This document shows, in pieces, positions 44,323 to 51,801 of a stretch of DNA of 64,000 nt. Source of the stretch: Paenibacillus sp. LS1 (GTDB lineage: Bacteria; Bacillota; Bacilli; Paenibacillales; Paenibacillaceae); the NCBI RefSeq assembly GCF_026013365.1, contig NZ_JAPDOE010000012.1, positions 101,330-165,329 on the forward strand, written 5' to 3'. How positions within the stretch are numbered: the stretch's first letter is position 1; each line of letters opens with the position of its first letter. Position numbers and translations under genes: made by a program. The notes beneath the pieces were generated by a model. That model saw only the letters and a list, made by a program, of their open reading frames with translations. It was not told where the DNA came from and ran no database searches.

Positions 44323-45081
44323 TTAATAAGAACTCCAGCCAGCATCTGCTGTAACGACGGTTCCATTCACGAAGCTGGACTCGTCCGATCCGAGGAACAG
44401 AGCCACCTTGGCAATCTCTTCGCTCGTTCCGATGCGTGGATTGATTGCCATGCCCAGCTGTTGCCGCCCTGCACCGAAATGGCTAATGCCTGCCATGGAT
44501 GCACTAATATTAGTCGCCACAGCTCCTGGAGCGATAGCGTTACAACGAATGCCTTGCTCAGCATACATATACCCTGTATTTTTGGTAAATCCTACGACCG
44601 CATGTTTGGAAGCCGTGTAGGCTGCTCCTGCACGTCCACCGTGTAATCCACCTGCCGAAGCAATGTTCACGATAACACCTTTTTGTTTTTCCAGGAAGAT
44701 CGGCAATACTTTACGCGTTGTCCGCATCACACTGGTTGTGTTCACAGCAAACAATCTCTCCCACTTCTCATCAGTTACATCTGCTGCCGGCTCCATGCCA
44801 TCCATAATGCCCGCATTGTTAATCAGAATATCTACTGTTCCGTATGTGCTCACCGTCGTATCGATCAGGTTTTGCACATCTTCTTCTTTGGCTACATTGG
44901 CCAGAACGACAATTGCTTCTCCGCCCTGTGCCTTAATATCATTAACTACCGCTTGTGCAGATTCTTCGTTAATATCCGATACCACGACTTTCGCGCCTTC
45001 TTGAGCATACAACGTGGCAATTGCTTTCCCCATACCTGAACCAGCACCTGTAACAACTGCAACTTTATCTTGAAGTTTCAT
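44323..45081 (-). CDS. Short-chain dehydrogenase/reductase
   Basis: A 252-residue classical SDR with NAD(P)-binding TGAGSGMGKAIA near 11-22, Asp38 in VVVSDINEES indicating NAD preference, NNAGIMDG near 88, catalytic Ser in NIASAGGLHGG near 139 and YTASKHAV near 155. The PG motif (APGAV) and C-terminal GTVVTADAGWSSY are typical of the family. It is divergent from a TetR-family regulator with a palindromic operator between them, so the regulator probably controls it. The substrate is unknown. ATG follows a AAAGGAGG site. Confidence 0.9.
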   Translation of the reverse strand: MKLQDKVAVVTGAGSGMGKAIATLYAQEGAKVVVSDINEESAQAVVNDIKAQGGEAIVVLANVAKEEDVQNLIDTTVSTYGTVDILINNAGIMDGMEPAADVTDEKWERLFAVNTTSVMRTTRKVLPIFLEKQKGVIVNIASAGGLHGGRAGAAYTASKHAVVGFTKNTGYMYAEQGIRCNAIAPGAVATNISASMAGISHFGAGRQQLGMAINPRIGTSEEIAKVALFLGSDESSFVNGTVVTADAGWSSY

Positions 45082-45117
45082 TCCATATATCCTCCTTTGT
45101 GTATTCGTTTACAATAA

Positions 45118-45141
45118 GTTAACAAACAAATGTTCATTAAC
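45118..45141. promoter_or_regulatory. Imperfect palindrome, candidate TetR operator
   Basis: GTTAA..AAC faces GTT..TTAAC around a central AAAT (45118-45141). It lies 37 bp upstream of the SDR ATG and 133 bp upstream of the divergent TetR gene, a typical spot for autoregulation and SDR control. Confidence 0.6.
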
Positions 45142-45273
45142 TCCTATCCTTAGTATAATAAGTCATAGCGTTTCACTTCAATCAGTAAAAGCTTGTCCAG
45201 TTGTACGTTAAACAACACTAATAAGCCTTTTTGTTCTTTAACTAATAAAGTGAACTCGCGAGGAGGAAAATAG

Positions 45274-45867
45274 ATGTCTGAAACTCTGAATTCGATGGAC
45301 CGAAGAATTAAAAAATCAAAAGCTGCACTGAAAAATGCACTCATCCATTTGATGCAAAAACATCCCTTTAAAGAAATATCGATTACGGATATTGTGCAGC
45401 GAGCTGACCTGAATCGGGGAACTTTCTACAGACATTATCAGTACAAGGAAGACCTGTTCAACGAAATCATCAATGATGTGATTCAGGATTTGGTGACTTC
45501 TTTTCGCAAACCTTATCAGGATAAGGAAGAGTTCGAGGTCAATCTGATGCCATCTTCCGCAATTACCATATTTGAGCATGTGCATCAGCACGCACAATTT
45601 TATACGCTAGTTGTGAAATCCGAAGCTTCTTCCAACTTCCAGCGCATGATATGTGATGTCCTTCGGGATCTTGCCTTACAGGATCTGAACCATATCTTCC
45701 CTCCGCACATCAACCATGAAATATTGGCAAGTTACCAATCTCATGCGATATTCGGCATGATTATGGAGTGGATTCGTCAGGAATTCAAGCACAGCCCCGC
45801 CTACATGGCCGAGGAATTATTTAAGATTATTCATTACAAGCCTGACAATGTCGTGTTGAGAGACTGA
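45274..45867 (+). CDS. TetR/AcrR family regulator
   Basis: A 197-residue regulator with an N-terminal HTH (KSKAALKNALIHLMQKHPFK near 14-33, ISITDIVQRADLNRGTFYRH near 36-55) and a C-terminal ligand domain of the DUF/TetR_C_33-like type (VHQHAQFYTLVVKSE near 98). ATG follows GCGAGGAGG. It is divergent from the SDR gene, with the palindrome at 45118-45141 between them. The expected role is repression of the SDR and itself, relieved by an unknown ligand. Confidence 0.9.
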   Translation: MSETLNSMDRRIKKSKAALKNALIHLMQKHPFKEISITDIVQRADLNRGTFYRHYQYKEDLFNEIINDVIQDLVTSFRKPYQDKEEFEVNLMPSSAITIFEHVHQHAQFYTLVVKSEASSNFQRMICDVLRDLALQDLNHIFPPHINHEILASYQSHAIFGMIMEWIRQEFKHSPAYMAEELFKIIHYKPDNVVLRD

Positions 45868-45953
45868 AATTTTGAATCGCCTTACTTCCCTATAGTAGGG
45901 TGATTGAGAGTAATTTTAAGAAAGCTTCACCATCAAAATTATGTAAATACATT

Positions 45954-45997
45954 CCTGTAATTTCTGGTATTGATATGATAAATTATGCATTGGAATA
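45954..45997 (+). promoter_or_regulatory. Conserved upstream segment, copy 2
   Basis: The ungapped 44-bp match to 43311-43354 (35 identities). It ends 27 bp upstream of the TTG start of paralogue 2. In copy 2 the -10-like hexamer region reads TATGATAAATTAT. Confidence 0.6.
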
Positions 45998-46023
45998 CAA
46001 ACAAAAGGAGGATGACAATACAT

Positions 46024-46632
46024 TTGAAGAAGTCGTGGATTATATCATTGATTACCAGTTTTTTTTTGCTTGGCGGGGTGCTTCTCGCTCCAGCCACTTC
46101 TGCCAATGCAGCCAAAGTAGCAACCTCTACATATTCAGATCAGAGTTATAGTGAAGATGATTATTTGCACGAAGAACTTATGGACGAGTTAGAATTAGAT
46201 GAGGCAGAACTTACCGCAGACCAGCAGGAGCTTGTCGATTATGTTAACCAGATACTAGCTCTGAAAACTTATTTAGCCAAAGCTTCTACCGCTATGGAAA
46301 GCATCGGCTCCCAAGCAAATTCACCGAATCGTAAGTCCATATATCTTAAACTTACAAATACGGTAATCCCCAATTATACGAAATTGGTATCCAAACTGAA
46401 GCAGATTAAGCCTGCCAATCCGAAACTCAAGAAAATTCATGCCACATTTGTCAAAGGAAACTACAATCAGCTCGAAGGGCTCTTGTTGTACAAGCAGGCA
46501 GTATCCAAGACCAAAGTGAATCAAACGATACTGAAACAGGCTAATACCAAAATAAAAACCGCTATCGATCTCATGGAGCAATCCGAGCAGCAGCTACGCG
46601 CTTATGCAAACAGTTTGGGTTACGATTTTTAG
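46024..46632 (+). CDS. Secreted protein of unknown function, paralogue 2
   Basis: A 202-residue paralogue of 43387-43968. I place the start at the TTG of LKKSWIISLITSF because it aligns with the GTG start of paralogue 1 and lies 12 bp after AAAGGAGG; an ATG 12 bp earlier directly abuts the site and could also serve. The signal peptide is cleaved after ANAA (near 29). An acidic stretch (about 40-70) precedes the same helical core (LKLTNTVIPNYTKLVSKLKQ near 115-134, KKIHATFVKGNYNQLEG near 141) and the AYANSLGYDF end. It is 156 bp after the TetR gene. Confidence 0.75.
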   Translation: MKKSWIISLITSFFLLGGVLLAPATSANAAKVATSTYSDQSYSEDDYLHEELMDELELDEAELTADQQELVDYVNQILALKTYLAKASTAMESIGSQANSPNRKSIYLKLTNTVIPNYTKLVSKLKQIKPANPKLKKIHATFVKGNYNQLEGLLLYKQAVSKTKVNQTILKQANTKIKTAIDLMEQSEQQLRAYANSLGYDF

Positions 46633-46655
46633 TATCTATCTTCATAAAAAGCCCA

Positions 46656-46697
46656 AAAAGCGACCATTCCCATGCTTAATGAGGAATGGTCGCTTTT
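46656..46697. terminator. Bidirectional terminator
   Basis: A perfect 15-bp stem AAAAGCGACCATTCC with its complement around a 12-nt loop, between paralogue 2 and the convergent telA (stop 46759). Confidence 0.92.
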
Positions 46698-46758
46698 CTA
46701 ATTATAAAATAAGATAACAATCTATTACGTAAAAATTTTATTTCTCTCTCTCTTCTGA

Positions 46759-47898
46759 TTACAGCCCCAACTTCTGCCCTTTTTCCAACCGCTGAATCTG
46801 CTGCTCTCCGGTATCGGCAAGTACACGGAACTGCGAGATAGTCTCCCTCATTCTCGGCAAAGCCTCCTGCTTATAAAGACTGATTGAATCGAGCGCAGAC
46901 AACACATCGGTGAACGCCTGTTTCATCGTATCCACGGAGATGCTGGCTTCATATGCCTGCTTCTGGATGGCAATCCCCTGATCCTTAAGCATCTTGGATG
47001 TTCCGGCAATCAGATCGTTGGTTGTCTGGTTCAGCAACTCGATCTTTTGTAATACAATCTTCTGATTATACAAAGCACTTGCTACCGTAACGGCAATTTT
47101 CAATGCCGAGATCGTTACATTCTTCGCACGGTCCACGCCTCGGATTAGTTCCTTATTATTGCGGATGACTACTTCAATCGCCATAATGCCCTGCTGATTA
47201 ACGACCAGCATCTGCTGCAGATCCATGACCCGCTGACGGAGTGGGAACAGCACTTCTTCCGTAATAAATCGGACTTTCTCAGGGTCCTCATTCCGGACCT
47301 TAGCCGCTTCAATCTGCGCGTCGATGGACTCATCCATGAGCACGCCAAGCTGGATTTCCTTTTGTAATCGTTTGGTGAGTTCCCGCAAGTTCTGCTGTTC
47401 AATCTCCAGCGTTGTATTATCGTTACGCAGGGTGGATCTGCCTTTATCCAAAGAGGTTACGATGTCAGCGATGACTGCGTCAGCCTTCTGGTATTTCAGG
47501 AAATAGGCACGAAGCGGATTAAACAATTTACCGAGGAAACCGGTCTTGGCAAAGTCGACCACGCTCGGGTCGAGATCCTTTAGTTGCATATGCAGCTCAG
47601 TCAAGCCTTTGGCGACCTGACCGCCCTCGTCTCCCGTCTTGGACAGATGTCCAACGGAGACTTGAAGCAAGGCGTTTTTCTCAGAAGAGGATCTCATCGT
47701 GTTCATGCCAAAGCCGTCAATGGATTGCAAAATCTCTTTGCGCTTCTCCAAGGATTCGAGATCCAGTGTCATGATCATCTCTACGTTGGCATTTGCCACT
47801 TGTTGAAGCTCCGCGACCTCGGCGGGCACAGGTTTTACCTCTTCTTCGATCACCTTCTGAATTTCCTTCTGGCTCGGTATTTCCATTGAAAATGACAT
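46759..47898 (-). CDS. telA: TelA family toxic anion resistance protein
   Basis: A 379-residue, largely alpha-helical cytosolic protein of the TelA/YaaN/KlaA family. Family markers are the FFLKYQKADAVIADIVTSLD-like core near 133-152, LRNDNTTLEIEQQNL near 157, and the late RAKNVTISALKIAVTVASAL near 262-281. TelA proteins are linked to tellurite, lantibiotic and cell-envelope stress but have no known enzymatic activity. It is the third gene of an operon with the XpaC-like protein and the VWA protein; in Bacillus subtilis, xpaC and yaaN(telA) are also adjacent. ATG follows AAGGGGGAAC. Confidence 0.92.
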   Translation of the reverse strand: MSFSMEIPSQKEIQKVIEEEVKPVPAEVAELQQVANANVEMIMTLDLESLEKRKEILQSIDGFGMNTMRSSSEKNALLQVSVGHLSKTGDEGGQVAKGLTELHMQLKDLDPSVVDFAKTGFLGKLFNPLRAYFLKYQKADAVIADIVTSLDKGRSTLRNDNTTLEIEQQNLRELTKRLQKEIQLGVLMDESIDAQIEAAKVRNEDPEKVRFITEEVLFPLRQRVMDLQQMLVVNQQGIMAIEVVIRNNKELIRGVDRAKNVTISALKIAVTVASALYNQKIVLQKIELLNQTTNDLIAGTSKMLKDQGIAIQKQAYEASISVDTMKQAFTDVLSALDSISLYKQEALPRMRETISQFRVLADTGEQQIQRLEKGQKLGL

Positions 47899-47917
47899 CT
47901 ACAGTTCCCCCTTTAGA

Positions 47918-49606
47918 TTACATCTGTACGTTAAACAGGTTACCGATTTTGTACACGACATCGTCGGTATCGGCATTGATGCTTGCAGCCTCGTTAATGC
48001 TGGAGATGCTCTCCAAAGCCTTGATGTCCGCGTTGTACCCAATCGTATAGATTGGTACTTTGTATGTCTCGACCAAATCCCGGATATCCTTCAGGGTATG
48101 ACCTTCGTTGGTCTCGCCATCACTCAGGACAAAGATCAGCGGCTTCACGTTTGGATCAGCAGCCATATAATCTTCAAGCATCTTCATCGCCACCACGATC
48201 CCATCAAAGGTTGCTGTACCGCCGCCAGCTTGCAGACTATCGACTGTTCCGACAAACATGGACTGCTGGTTCGTATCATACTTGGCAATCGGCAGATTCA
48301 CGGTTACCCCGCTGGAGTAAGAGACCAGTCCAATACTGTTGTCTGTGCCCAGATACTTCTGACCTTTGCGCAAGGACTCCTTCAGTCGGTTAAGTGGTTC
48401 GCCGTCCATACTTCCGGATACGTCCGTCACGAACACGGCGGCGATGGGTTTACTGCCGTTCTTCTTCTCTTTCCATACTTTCTGTGCAGACAGCAACGTG
48501 CCGCCATCCACGGTAGCCAGTTCGGATTTGTAATCCTGCAATCCATTGAAACCGAATTCTTCTGCCGATTGTTGGTACTTCGCTTGGGTTACGAATTCCG
48601 CGAACTTCTGGATGATCTCCTGTTTGTTCTGTGGCAGTTGACCGAGTGCATACAGCGGGCTGTCATGTCTCACGCCAAATGGTGTAAAGACGTAACCACT
48701 CTTCAGATCGGCGGTATTCACATACGTCTGATATTCGAGTACAAAGGCATCCAGTCTGCCTGACTTGGCAGCTTCCCGCATCTGAATCGTTGTTGACGCC
48801 GTAAACGGTACATTCGTCTGGAATTTCTCAAATCCCTCAATAGCCTTCTCCCCAAGTGGGTTGGCGCTGTCATACGTGTTTAGTGCCGTCACCAGAAAAT
48901 TTAGTCCTGTGGAGCTGGCAAATGGATCGGTATATCCCATCGCGAGTTCATTGTTGGCAATCGCTTCGGTTACGGTTTTTACATTAACGGAGCCGTACGT
49001 ATCAACGAGTGCGTCATACTTGGCTTTGGAAATAACGATACCCGGAACGTTCCCGACCAGCCGCTCGGACACCATCTCGGTCTTCACCCCACTTGCCTCA
49101 ACCATCTCGCCCCATAGTTCGTTAGAAGGTGTGAATGCTTCCGGCATATACTTACCAGACTTGATATAATCGGTAGCCGTACCGGAGGCTATGTTACGGA
49201 TTTTGACCGATACCTGTTTGCCTCCAACGGTAATATTTGCTTTGTTGAACTCCTCGCCCACCTCGGTTAACCAGCCGTCTACCCCGCTGCCCGACTTCTC
49301 TGTGGAAGAGAAGATTTCGACGTAATCATTTGTTGTATTCTCTACAGCGATCGGAAATTTTGAGATATCCGGCAGTGATTCCGCCACGTCAACGGGATCG
49401 AGATCAATCTGTCCTTTAACCGGTTCCGCCGTCGCCGGCGCAATGTCCGCGTACAGTTTGCCCAGTTCCTTTCCTGCATTCTCTGTGCTGACCTGTGTGG
49501 TCGTCTTGCCAAAGTTCGATGTTAGTGTAATCCCTGCATAGACCAGACCGAATACAAGTACCAGCATTACAATCGATATAAAAAAAAACTTACCCTTCTT
49601 GGCCAT
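47918..49606 (-). CDS. VWA protein with extracellular solute-binding-like domain
   Basis: A 562-residue protein with an N-terminal membrane anchor (about 7-30) but no lipobox. Residues 90-375 resemble a type 2 periplasmic-binding fold (VEIFSSTEKSGSGVDGWLTE near 96, MREAAKSGRLDAFVLEYQ near 283). A C-terminal von Willebrand A domain (390-550) has the intact MIDAS: DVSGSMDG near 398, Thr in GGTATFDG near 470 and Asp in VLSDGETN near 499. It sits 12 bp after the XpaC-like gene and 19 bp before telA. The role is probably a surface-exposed, metal-dependent interaction partner of the XpaC/TelA stress unit. Confidence 0.85.
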   Translation of the reverse strand: MAKKGKFFFISIVMLVLVFGLVYAGITLTSNFGKTTTQVSTENAGKELGKLYADIAPATAEPVKGQIDLDPVDVAESLPDISKFPIAVENTTNDYVEIFSSTEKSGSGVDGWLTEVGEEFNKANITVGGKQVSVKIRNIASGTATDYIKSGKYMPEAFTPSNELWGEMVEASGVKTEMVSERLVGNVPGIVISKAKYDALVDTYGSVNVKTVTEAIANNELAMGYTDPFASSTGLNFLVTALNTYDSANPLGEKAIEGFEKFQTNVPFTASTTIQMREAAKSGRLDAFVLEYQTYVNTADLKSGYVFTPFGVRHDSPLYALGQLPQNKQEIIQKFAEFVTQAKYQQSAEEFGFNGLQDYKSELATVDGGTLLSAQKVWKEKKNGSKPIAAVFVTDVSGSMDGEPLNRLKESLRKGQKYLGTDNSIGLVSYSSGVTVNLPIAKYDTNQQSMFVGTVDSLQAGGGTATFDGIVVAMKMLEDYMAADPNVKPLIFVLSDGETNEGHTLKDIRDLVETYKVPIYTIGYNADIKALESISSINEAASINADTDDVVYKIGNLFNVQM

Positions 49607-49618
49607 ACGAGCAACCCC

Positions 49619-50356
49619 TCACTGTCTGTATAATTTGGTGTGCTTGATTAACTGATCAATCTCCTGCATACAAGGCATCTGTTCAATATCTCCGGCTTCA
49701 AAGCTGTCGAGGCGTGAAATCTCGAGTAACAACTGATCGAGCTTGAGCAGAATTTCCTCATTGGTGTGGAGTGCATTTTTCACATAAGACAGATAATCGT
49801 TGTATACCTTGGTTTTTTCCTGAAAAAGTTTCTGGGGAATGCTTTCGGATTTGGATTTCATCATGTTGGCATAGTCGGCTTCATCGAATACATTCAACCG
49901 GTTCAGTACACTGCGGATATTCAGGTATAACAGCTTCTCCACTTCCAGCGTGACCGAAGCGAATTTTTTGTAGCTCAGTTCCCCGGGATCAAACCGCTGA
50001 TGAAGCACATTCAGAAGTGTTTCTTTCTTCTTTTTCATCCGACTAAGTTGAGACAGCCCCAGCGTAATATCTTCTTCGATCACTTTGATGCGTCTATAAA
50101 AAGATAGTGCTTCCACATAATCTTCATGTGTTTCGATATGCTTCACGGGCAGGACTACGGGCTGTCTGAACAGCCAAGCGTAACTGCCATATAAGAGTGC
50201 CATTGCACTGCCGAACAGAAGGGTAACGGATAGCGCAGTTGTGAATGCCCCTCCCCCGAAATTCAGCCCGATAAAGCCGGGTGAGAATGCCAGAACATTC
50301 ACAGCCACAATACCGAGGATTAATCCCAACAATTTTATGTACTTGATCATGTTCAA
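49619..50356 (-). CDS. xpaC: XpaC-like membrane protein
   Basis: A 245-residue protein with two N-terminal transmembrane helices (about 8-28 and 37-57) and a long cytosolic coiled-coil region (about 80-235, for example RRIKVIEEDITLGLSQLSR near 88). It matches XpaC/5-bromo-4-chloroindolyl-phosphate hydrolysis proteins, which neighbour TelA homologues; the hydrolase name is historical and not a proven activity. The start is a TTG 8 bp after GGAGG; the ATG two codons on is an alternative. It is the first gene of the three-gene operon. Confidence 0.78.
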   Translation of the reverse strand: MNMIKYIKLLGLILGIVAVNVLAFSPGFIGLNFGGGAFTTALSVTLLFGSAMALLYGSYAWLFRQPVVLPVKHIETHEDYVEALSFYRRIKVIEEDITLGLSQLSRMKKKKETLLNVLHQRFDPGELSYKKFASVTLEVEKLLYLNIRSVLNRLNVFDEADYANMMKSKSESIPQKLFQEKTKVYNDYLSYVKNALHTNEEILLKLDQLLLEISRLDSFEAGDIEQMPCMQEIDQLIKHTKLYRQ

Positions 50357-50853
50357 TCATCCGACCTCCTTTCATGTTATATATTGGTGCTTCATGTCGT
50401 AATTTTCCTAATCAACTTATTCTTATTGTACATGATGTTAACGCTCTCAGGTGGATAACATTGGATATTTGGATACTCCTAATATACGTGGTTTGGGCTT
50501 ATCCCATTTCATATTTTCAGGGACAACGTGGAACTTGGCAGGAAATTTTGTGGTCAATCCATAAAAAGTGAGTTTTACAAGACAGCAGATTGTGGAGAAG
50601 AAATGTTATCAGGTAATACGTGGAAAATAGCTATGCGTGTCATTTTTTATATAAGACTTGTCTGAAAAAGGAGCAAAACAAAAAGAACGAATCGGAGATC
50701 ATCCGGTTTCGTCCTTTATACGTTGGTTCATCATTTTTGATATTCTTATTGATAATTTTGCTGCTCCAGTGATCCGGTGAGCCGATGCCCAACGATACAA
50801 AAAGGTGCATCTTCTACGCTGCGCAGTAATTTCCACAATAGTGTATTCTACGG
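50357..50853. other. Intergenic region upstream of xpaC
   Basis: This region has no gene. It holds the terminator-like hairpin at 50682-50717, and its right end borders the inverted-repeat cluster at 50854-51048. The xpaC promoter must lie in the AT-rich part near 50380-50450; I cannot pick one out. Confidence 0.5.
50682..50717 (-). terminator. Terminator-like hairpin downstream of the Uma2 gene
   Basis: An imperfect 13-bp stem (50682-50695 with 50703-50717) is followed on the minus strand by TTTTTGTTTTG. It lies nearly 400 bp past the Uma2 stop, beyond the inverted-repeat cluster. Confidence 0.55.
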
Positions 50854-51048
50854 CTAACGAACTGAGGTGACGCTATTTGGTGTATTTCAGCTCATCTGAA
50901 AATGTAACGAACCTGAGACACGTTATGTTCGCGTATTAGGTGTAAAAACGTTGTTTATCGCCTATTTCGAATGAAATAGCGTCGCTGAGATTCGTTACAT
51001 TTCCCAACTCACCTAAATTCCCTATATAAGGTGTATGTGGTTCGTTAG
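50854..51048. repeat. Intergenic inverted-repeat cluster
   Basis: Four related units of the type (C/G)TAACGAA..CTGAG..CGCTATTT occur here, two on each strand. The outer ends CTAACGAAC (50854-50862) and GTTCGTTAG (51040-51048) are perfect inverted repeats. Inside, AAATGTAACGAA (50900-50911) pairs with TTCGTTACATTT (50991-51002) and GACGCTATTT with AAATAGCGTC. It contains no open frame. It resembles repetitive extragenic elements, and a further CTAACGAA appears at 63988 near the window end. Confidence 0.65.
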
Positions 51049-51104
51049 AATAAAAAATGGCCGGCATATTTCCCCCTCTGTAGCAGACAGGTTGACGCTT
51101 CGCA

Positions 51105-51671
51105 CTACCTGAACTTGAACAGCGAATCCATCGGGATTACCAGTTCGGGATATATAACCGATTGAATCATTTGCTGCTCTGTATATAGATGACGGGTCTG
51201 GTAACTGCCATCTTCCAGCGTGTACACATGGACGGTTTGATTGCCGGGGTCAACAATCCAGTATTCGTTCACACCATATTTCTGATACAAGTTAAATTTT
51301 TCGTTAAAATCCTTTAATGCAGTCGAAGGAGATAACACCTCGATAATTAAAGAAGGTGCACCGTGGCAGCCACTTTTAGATATCTGGTCTTTGGAGCACA
51401 CCACCGATAGATCAGGTTGTACAATTTGATCTGGTACGTCGTATTGTTCATTTTCGCTAAAATATACGTCGAATGGGGCAACAAACACGAAACATTTTCG
51501 ATTCTGAAAAAAAGTCCGCAAGGAGAAGTGTAGCTCACCCACAATAAACTGGTGCAATGAAGTGGGTGCTGGAGACATATTAAAAGCTTTGCCGTTAATC
51601 AATTCCCAAGCGCCCTCCCAAGTTAACCAATCCTGAAAGTTATAAGTACCTTTATTATCGGGCTTTGCCAC
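51105..51671 (-). CDS. Uma2 family endonuclease
   Basis: A 188-residue protein of the Uma2 (DUF820) PD-(D/E)xK nuclease family, starting at a GTG 9 bp after GAGGAGG. Core residues are WELINGKAFNMSPAP near 22-36, VQPDLSVVCSKD near 85 (catalytic Asp), PSLIIEVLSPST near 107 (Glu) and FNEKFNLYQKYGVNEYWIVD near 122 (Lys and helix). It stands alone. Uma2 proteins are common but functionally undefined; a role in DNA restriction or repair is inference. Confidence 0.88.
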   Translation of the reverse strand: MAKPDNKGTYNFQDWLTWEGAWELINGKAFNMSPAPTSLHQFIVGELHFSLRTFFQNRKCFVFVAPFDVYFSENEQYDVPDQIVQPDLSVVCSKDQISKSGCHGAPSLIIEVLSPSTALKDFNEKFNLYQKYGVNEYWIVDPGNQTVHVYTLEDGSYQTRHLYTEQQMIQSVIYPELVIPMDSLFKFR

Positions 51672-51693
51672 ACTTCTAACCTCCTCTTTTACC

Positions 51694-51743
51694 TAGGACG
51701 TGTCTCAAAATCTGCTTCCTTCGGAGTTTTCAGACACGCCCTA
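51694..51743 (-). terminator. Hairpin between the GH127 and Uma2 genes
   Basis: A 12-bp stem with two mismatches (51694-51705 with 51732-51743) encloses a partially paired 26-nt loop, about 60 bp after the GH127 stop. There is little T run, so it may be a terminator or the trace of an element end. Confidence 0.5.
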
Positions 51744-51801
51744 ATCAATAATTATTTTCATTATAACATTGTGTTTGGGCCTTTTCATATCATGCCCCTT
51801 A

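Noticed and set aside
45900..46151. Short plus-strand frame before paralogue 2
   Set aside because: It overlaps the promoter segment and the start of the paralogue; no ribosome binding site.
48098..48763. Plus-strand frame opposite the VWA gene
   Set aside because: It is a shadow frame of a well supported gene; no ribosome binding site and no domain.
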